Source: a bacterium (GTDB lineage Bacteria > Patescibacteriota > JABMPQ01 > JAQVVF01). Taken from it: a stretch of DNA of 7,365 nt. Numbering within the stretch: position 1 is the stretch's first letter; each line of letters opens with the position of its first letter. Under the pieces are notes generated by a model, which saw nothing but the letters and a program-made list of their open reading frames with translations, had not been told where the DNA came from and searched no databases. Where the stretch lies: positions 1 through 7,365 of the forward strand of contig JAUWOX010000050.1 of assembly GCA_030611905.1 (NCBI GenBank), written 5' to 3'. Of this stretch, positions 4,482 through 7,365 are shown piece by piece. A program made the position numbers and the translations under genes.

Positions 4482-6386
4482 TTATGGAGAAGGTGCTTCG
4501 AGCGGCCAACCACTTTGCTTGGCTGGATGTTCCTGATCCCAGCGTTTTTCAATTTCGCCTTGCTGTCGACGAGTTTCGTCTAGGCGTTTTTGATTAGGCG
4601 ATTGAATTGCCGGTCGTCCATATACCGTAAAGCGATTGACGGTGACTATTCTTTCGTCTGTTTCACTGTATTGAACTCTGATCTGATGCCCCGGCATGGC
4701 CAGTTCAAGTGAAGTTGGCATGGCATCTGCAGTGACAATATCACAGGAAAAAGTATTGATAGATCCGGTCAACCCAAATCGGAAGATGCTGTTCCCATCC
4801 AGGACAACCTGTCTCATGACCGTTAGCTGTCCGATGTATTCCTGAAGAGAACTTGAGTCGCTGACAGCAATTTCAAGTCCTTGACTAGCCAGCTGCCGCT
4901 TGAAAGCAAGCAGTGCCTGATTTTTGGTATCGGCAATGACCGGTGGATTGGCTGAATCACCATCTACGATAGCTATCTTTACCAGCTTGCCACCTGGGTC
5001 GGTTATCTTCGCGCCATGCTTTTGCTGCGCAGTAACTACTGAAACGACCCAGCAATTGACTCTGCCGTAGAGATTATAGGGAATCGGATCTGTCGCATAG
5101 ACTCCCACCTTCATCTTTGGCAAAGCTGCTTCTACATCAGCTACAACGCGTTCTTCATTTGAACCCTGCCGTCCGTCTCCTGTCAGATAGAAGAAGCGGC
5201 CAGTTCGAGTGTTCATGAAAGCGCGGCCAATCAGAGCAGTATCCTTTGATGAAAGTGAAGTGAATCCAGTGAACCAATATGGCTGGCCATCACTGCCATA
5301 GACCATCCAAACATCAGTTTTGCCTCTAATGGCAGTTGGTTTCTTGAGATGTTCTTTGGGATTTAGGGCGGCGTTAAGGATCCACCCTTCCTTATACATT
5401 CCCCACCATTTAAAATATTCAACAGCTAATTCTTCTGGTATGACGCGGTCAATCCAAGCCGGAATGTTGTCGAGAGAGTATTCCTTGGTTTTTCCGGTTT
5501 CCGGATCGACAACCACGACTCCTTTGATGTCAAAATATTTGTATCCAGCAAATCGGTTTAGTTCTGTGACAACCTGCCATGATTTCAGTTCTTCGTCAAT
5601 TTCAAGAGTTGGTTCTGTAAAATATCTAGTCGGATACATTGAATACAAATGGCGCATTAGATTGTAGCTATACCAAGAATGAACCATATAGCGAAGTTTT
5701 CTATTAGTCACCAACCGCGGTTTTTCATTTGGGTTTTCAGCTGAAATCATGATGAATCCCGGCGACTGATCTTGGACTGCATCCTGCTTCCGATATCCAC
5801 CAAATTCCATAGGAGCGACCCAGTAGAGCCGACCATTGACTCGCTGGATATTCATGGTGTCATATTCAAAACTGAAATGGGCTCCATAATTTTCACCGCC
5901 TTGAGAAATATGCTGTTGAGCAATTCGAAAAGCGGTATGCTTGGGAACAGCGCGGATGTGTGTTTCGTCAACTGGATCAAACTTGAAAGCATCAGTGGCG
6001 ATTCTTTTCTTCTCAACCCTGCGGTAGAGTGATTCTGCCCGATGACAGTCAAATGAACCACTACAGAATACAAGGACAACAACTACTGCTGAAAATATTG
6101 ATCCTATAGCACCAAGACGCTTGCCTGTTTGAACATAGTCCGATGGTATAGCTTCCGCTACCGTATCCCAACAACAACTGATGCAGAAAAGAAGAAGTAT
6201 CCAGGTCCCTGTTCTCGGAAAATCAAAAACATAGAGTTCGTTGTATTGCAGGATGAACATTAGGAGAAGGTAGATTACGAATCTAATTGCATACTGCAGC
6301 AGAAAAGAAGTTTCTCTTTTTGCAACGACTACGCTGAGGGCGCCGAAAAGGCTAACAATCAGGATCCACAAAAACATCATTGTCAC
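4482..6386 (-). CDS. Unassigned membrane protein with four N-terminal helices and a large repeated outer domain
   Basis: The protein has 634 residues. Membrane helices lie at about 4-22, 29-47, 59-77 and 91-110; the rest is probably outside the cytoplasmic membrane. The outer part repeats a strand-rich unit of the type x-W-V/F...G..V/F.-D-P-x-T-G...Y: LYWV at 187-190, SWQVV at 269-273 with VVDPETGKTKEY at 292-303, PYWF at 369-372 with MNTRTGRFFY at 391-400, and CWVV at 445-448 with DPGGKLVKIAIV at 463-474. This resembles PepSY-like units. Residues 520-592 form a beta-rich domain that may be OB-like, and the last 40 residues are charged. I have a faint memory of similar unassigned Firmicutes membrane proteins containing DNIPAWIDRV-like segments; this is not verified. 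The GTG start at 6386 overlaps the previous stop (GTGA), with AAGGAGG four bases upstream; an ATG at 6380 is the alternative. It is coupled to the single-pass gene, suggesting a complex. Function unknown. Confidence 0.8.
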   Translation of the reverse strand: MTMMFLWILIVSLFGALSVVVAKRETSFLLQYAIRFVIYLLLMFILQYNELYVFDFPRTGTWILLLFCISCCWDTVAEAIPSDYVQTGKRLGAIGSIFSAVVVVLVFCSGSFDCHRAESLYRRVEKKRIATDAFKFDPVDETHIRAVPKHTAFRIAQQHISQGGENYGAHFSFEYDTMNIQRVNGRLYWVAPMEFGGYRKQDAVQDQSPGFIMISAENPNEKPRLVTNRKLRYMVHSWYSYNLMRHLYSMYPTRYFTEPTLEIDEELKSWQVVTELNRFAGYKYFDIKGVVVVDPETGKTKEYSLDNIPAWIDRVIPEELAVEYFKWWGMYKEGWILNAALNPKEHLKKPTAIRGKTDVWMVYGSDGQPYWFTGFTSLSSKDTALIGRAFMNTRTGRFFYLTGDGRQGSNEERVVADVEAALPKMKVGVYATDPIPYNLYGRVNCWVVSVVTAQQKHGAKITDPGGKLVKIAIVDGDSANPPVIADTKNQALLAFKRQLASQGLEIAVSDSSSLQEYIGQLTVMRQVVLDGNSIFRFGLTGSINTFSCDIVTADAMPTSLELAMPGHQIRVQYSETDERIVTVNRFTVYGRPAIQSPNQKRLDETRRQQGEIEKRWDQEHPAKQSGWPLEAPSP

Positions 6387-7045
6387 TTTTCCTCCTTAGG
6401 CGAGCCAAAGACGACCCGCACTTTTTTGGTGACATACTTGCGTCCATCGATAAAGTATTCTACAAAATAGATGTAAGTGCCATGTTCATGGAAAACTTCA
6501 AAATCAAATGATGCAGGACCGGCAAGGCGTTTGAATACTCTGGTGTTTTCATATATAGTAGCGTCATCTATTCCTGACGGGATTTCAATGTGGATGATTG
6601 CTTGATCATGTGTTGTTTCTTTTAGTTCAATTTGAACTTCAGATTCAGGAGCAGTAACAGGTGGCTTTGCTGAAGGCATTGACCTGTAAATGCTATAAAC
6701 TCCCCCAACTAGCAAGGCAAGGAGAAGCAATAAAACAGTAAGTGCTAGTCTAGCGTTTGGTGGCATCCGATTTAAACGAGAAATTGATGCTTGAGATGAC
6801 GGTTGTGGTTGAAGTCTTTGATCAACCTGGCGCATTAACTCTTGTCGCTTTAAACCAAGACGTCTTTCAAGTTCTTCGGGAGTAATGGCGTCAAGATAGA
6901 CTTCTTTAGCAGTCCCACGCAGATCATTAATATGTTCATCAATAGCTTGCTGAGCTGTTCTCTGTGATTCATCTTGAGCTAATTGGTCCCAAAAATCTTC
7001 TCCGCTTCTTGCGAATAATTCATCCAAATTCACTCGTTGCGGCAT
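6383..7045 (-). CDS. Unassigned single-pass membrane protein, first gene of the operon
   Basis: The protein has 220 residues. Residues 1-97 are a charged, mostly helical cytoplasmic region with no cysteine (DELFARSGEDFWDQLAQDE, then TPEELERRLGLKRQELMRQVDQRL). Residues 99-120 are one strong membrane helix (LALTVLLLLLALLVGGVYSIY). Residues 135-215 are outside and strand-rich (EVQIELKETTHDQAIIHIEI, TYIYFVEYFIDG, KYVTKKVRVVF), resembling an Ig or Fn3-like sandwich. No known family is recognised. AGAAGGAGG lies five bases before the ATG at 7045, and a clear promoter lies about 35 bases upstream. Its end overlaps the start of the 634-residue gene by four bases, so the two are made in coupled fashion and probably act together at the membrane. 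Confidence 0.85.
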   Translation of the reverse strand: MPQRVNLDELFARSGEDFWDQLAQDESQRTAQQAIDEHINDLRGTAKEVYLDAITPEELERRLGLKRQELMRQVDQRLQPQPSSQASISRLNRMPPNARLALTVLLLLLALLVGGVYSIYRSMPSAKPPVTAPESEVQIELKETTHDQAIIHIEIPSGIDDATIYENTRVFKRLAGPASFDFEVFHEHGTYIYFVEYFIDGRKYVTKKVRVVFGSPKEEK

Positions 7046-7080
7046 GTTGGCCTCCTTCTGGTTGTAAGGTGCATTACAAA

Positions 7081-7109
7081 ATGATAATATATTTTATTGT
7101 CAATGTCAA
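7081..7109 (-). promoter_or_regulatory. Promoter of the two-gene membrane operon
   Basis: On the minus strand a perfect TTGACA (7104-7109) and TATCAT (7081-7086) are 17 bases apart. A second TTGACA (7098-7103) directly follows the first. Transcription would begin near 7074, giving a leader of about 30 bases that ends with the AGAAGGAGG site. Confidence 0.75.
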
Positions 7110-7117
7110 TTATTCAA

Positions 7118-7146
7118 TTGACTAATGACTGAAGATTGGATATAAT
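7118..7146 (+). promoter_or_regulatory. Promoter of tRNA-Arg
   Basis: TTGACT (7118-7123) and a perfect TATAAT (7141-7146) are 17 bases apart. Transcription would start near 7153, about 29 bases before the tRNA. Its -35 box stands back to back with that of the divergent operon promoter, 8 bp apart. Confidence 0.8.
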
Positions 7147-7181
7147 GGGACTTAGTTAATAGTTAACTTAGCTCCTGGCAT

Positions 7182-7253
7182 GCCTCCGTAGTTCAATGGA
7201 TAGAACAAGGGACTCCTAAGCCTTAGATGTAGGTTCGATTCCTGCCGGGGGCA
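7182..7253 (+). tRNA. tRNA-Arg (anticodon CCT)
   Basis: This 72-base cloverleaf has acceptor stem GCCTCCG with CGGGGGC, D arm GTTC...GAAC, anticodon loop CTCCTAA with CCT at 7215-7217 (codon AGG), and T arm GTAGG-TTCGATT-CCTGC. The discriminator is A and CCA is not encoded. The anticodon stem is weak: AGGGA against GCCTT gives an A-G mismatch next to the loop and one G-T pair. It has a strong promoter of its own, so it is probably functional. Confidence 0.9.
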
Positions 7254-7278
7254 GTTTTAAAAATATCATTCTAAAGTT

Positions 7279-7320
7279 CGCCCTGCCATAAAGGCAGGGC
7301 GCCCCGCCCGTGTGGCGGGG
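7279..7320. repeat. Two adjacent GC-rich hairpins downstream of tRNA-Arg
   Basis: CGCCCTGCC (7279-7287) pairs with GGCAGGGCG (7293-7301) around ATAAA. Immediately after, CCCCGCC (7302-7308) pairs with GGCGGGG (7314-7320) around CGTGT. There is no base between the two stems and no T-run, so this looks more like a small palindromic repeat element than a terminator. The GC content contrasts strongly with the flanks. Confidence 0.75.
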
Positions 7321-7321
7321 G

Positions 7322-7337
7322 GATTCCTGGCGGGGGC
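7322..7337 (+). repeat. Second copy of the tRNA-Arg 3' end
   Basis: GATTCCTGGCGGGGGC matches the last paired bases of the tRNA, GATTCCTGCCGGGGGC at 7237-7252, in 15 of 16 positions. The two copies are 85 bp apart and bracket the twin hairpins. Such a duplicated tRNA end is what site-specific integration into a tRNA leaves behind, but no integrase gene is visible. Confidence 0.6.
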
Positions 7338-7339
7338 TG

Positions 7340-7365
7340 ATTTATGTAAAAGTTGAAAGTTCAAA
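7340..7365. repeat. AT-rich tract at the window edge
   Basis: The final bases, ending GTAAAAGTTGAAAGTTCAAA, resemble the TTGAAAATTGTAAA repeat at 2691-2718. The tract is cut by the window edge, so the number of units is unknown. Confidence 0.4.

Noticed and set aside
5320..5667. Plus-strand 115-residue frame inside the 634-residue gene
   Set aside because: It is antisense to a well-supported coding sequence and shows no recognisable domain or start signal.
1..7365. CRISPR array, transposase or integrase
   Set aside because: No regularly spaced repeats with unique spacers and no recombinase-type protein are present.

Overview
The window most likely comes from a candidate-phyla-radiation (Patescibacteria-like) bacterium, probably as a metagenome contig. 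This is inferred from short AT-rich repeats with a 14-bp period between genes, a TrmB-type winged-helix regulator, tRNA genes without an encoded CCA, compact spacing, and mostly poorly characterised membrane or degenerate signalling proteins. Good Shine-Dalgarno sites, sigma70-type promoters and intrinsic terminators show that it is bacterial. I cannot assign a lineage below that level.

Layout, left to right. (a) Positions 1 to about 410 are about 50% GC and hold the N-terminus of a sodium:solute symporter on the minus strand. This end looks unlike the rest and may be a mis-assembly or a transferred block. (b) Positions 346-1770, AT-rich: an O-antigen ligase-like membrane protein whose last ~20 residues run into the foreign block, preceded by tRNA-Ala(CGC). 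(c) Positions 1771-2993: a TrmB-family regulator (249 aa from its likely start) flanked on both sides by perfect 16-bp parS-type sites, TGTTCCACGTGGAACA, 857 bp apart. Its promoter region carries nested inverted repeats that look like an operator. (d) Positions 2994-4467: a single-gene unit with its own promoter and terminator, encoding a degenerate receiver domain joined to one clear and possibly a second degenerate GGDEF-like domain. (e) Positions 4482-7109: a two-gene operon with a GTGA overlap, its own promoter and a strong terminator. It encodes a single-pass membrane protein and a 634-residue protein with four membrane segments and repeated PepSY-like units outside the membrane. (f) Positions 7118-7365: a divergent promoter and tRNA-Arg(CCT), followed by twin GC-rich hairpins and a second, near-perfect copy of the tRNA 3' end.

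All protein genes are on the minus strand; only tRNA-Arg is on the plus strand. The operon in (e) and the gene in (d) are separate transcription units, as the terminator-promoter pairs show, so a functional link between them is not established. The points most worth following are the paired parS sites, the apparently inactive receiver/GGDEF protein, the conserved-looking but unassigned membrane pair, and the duplicated tRNA end.
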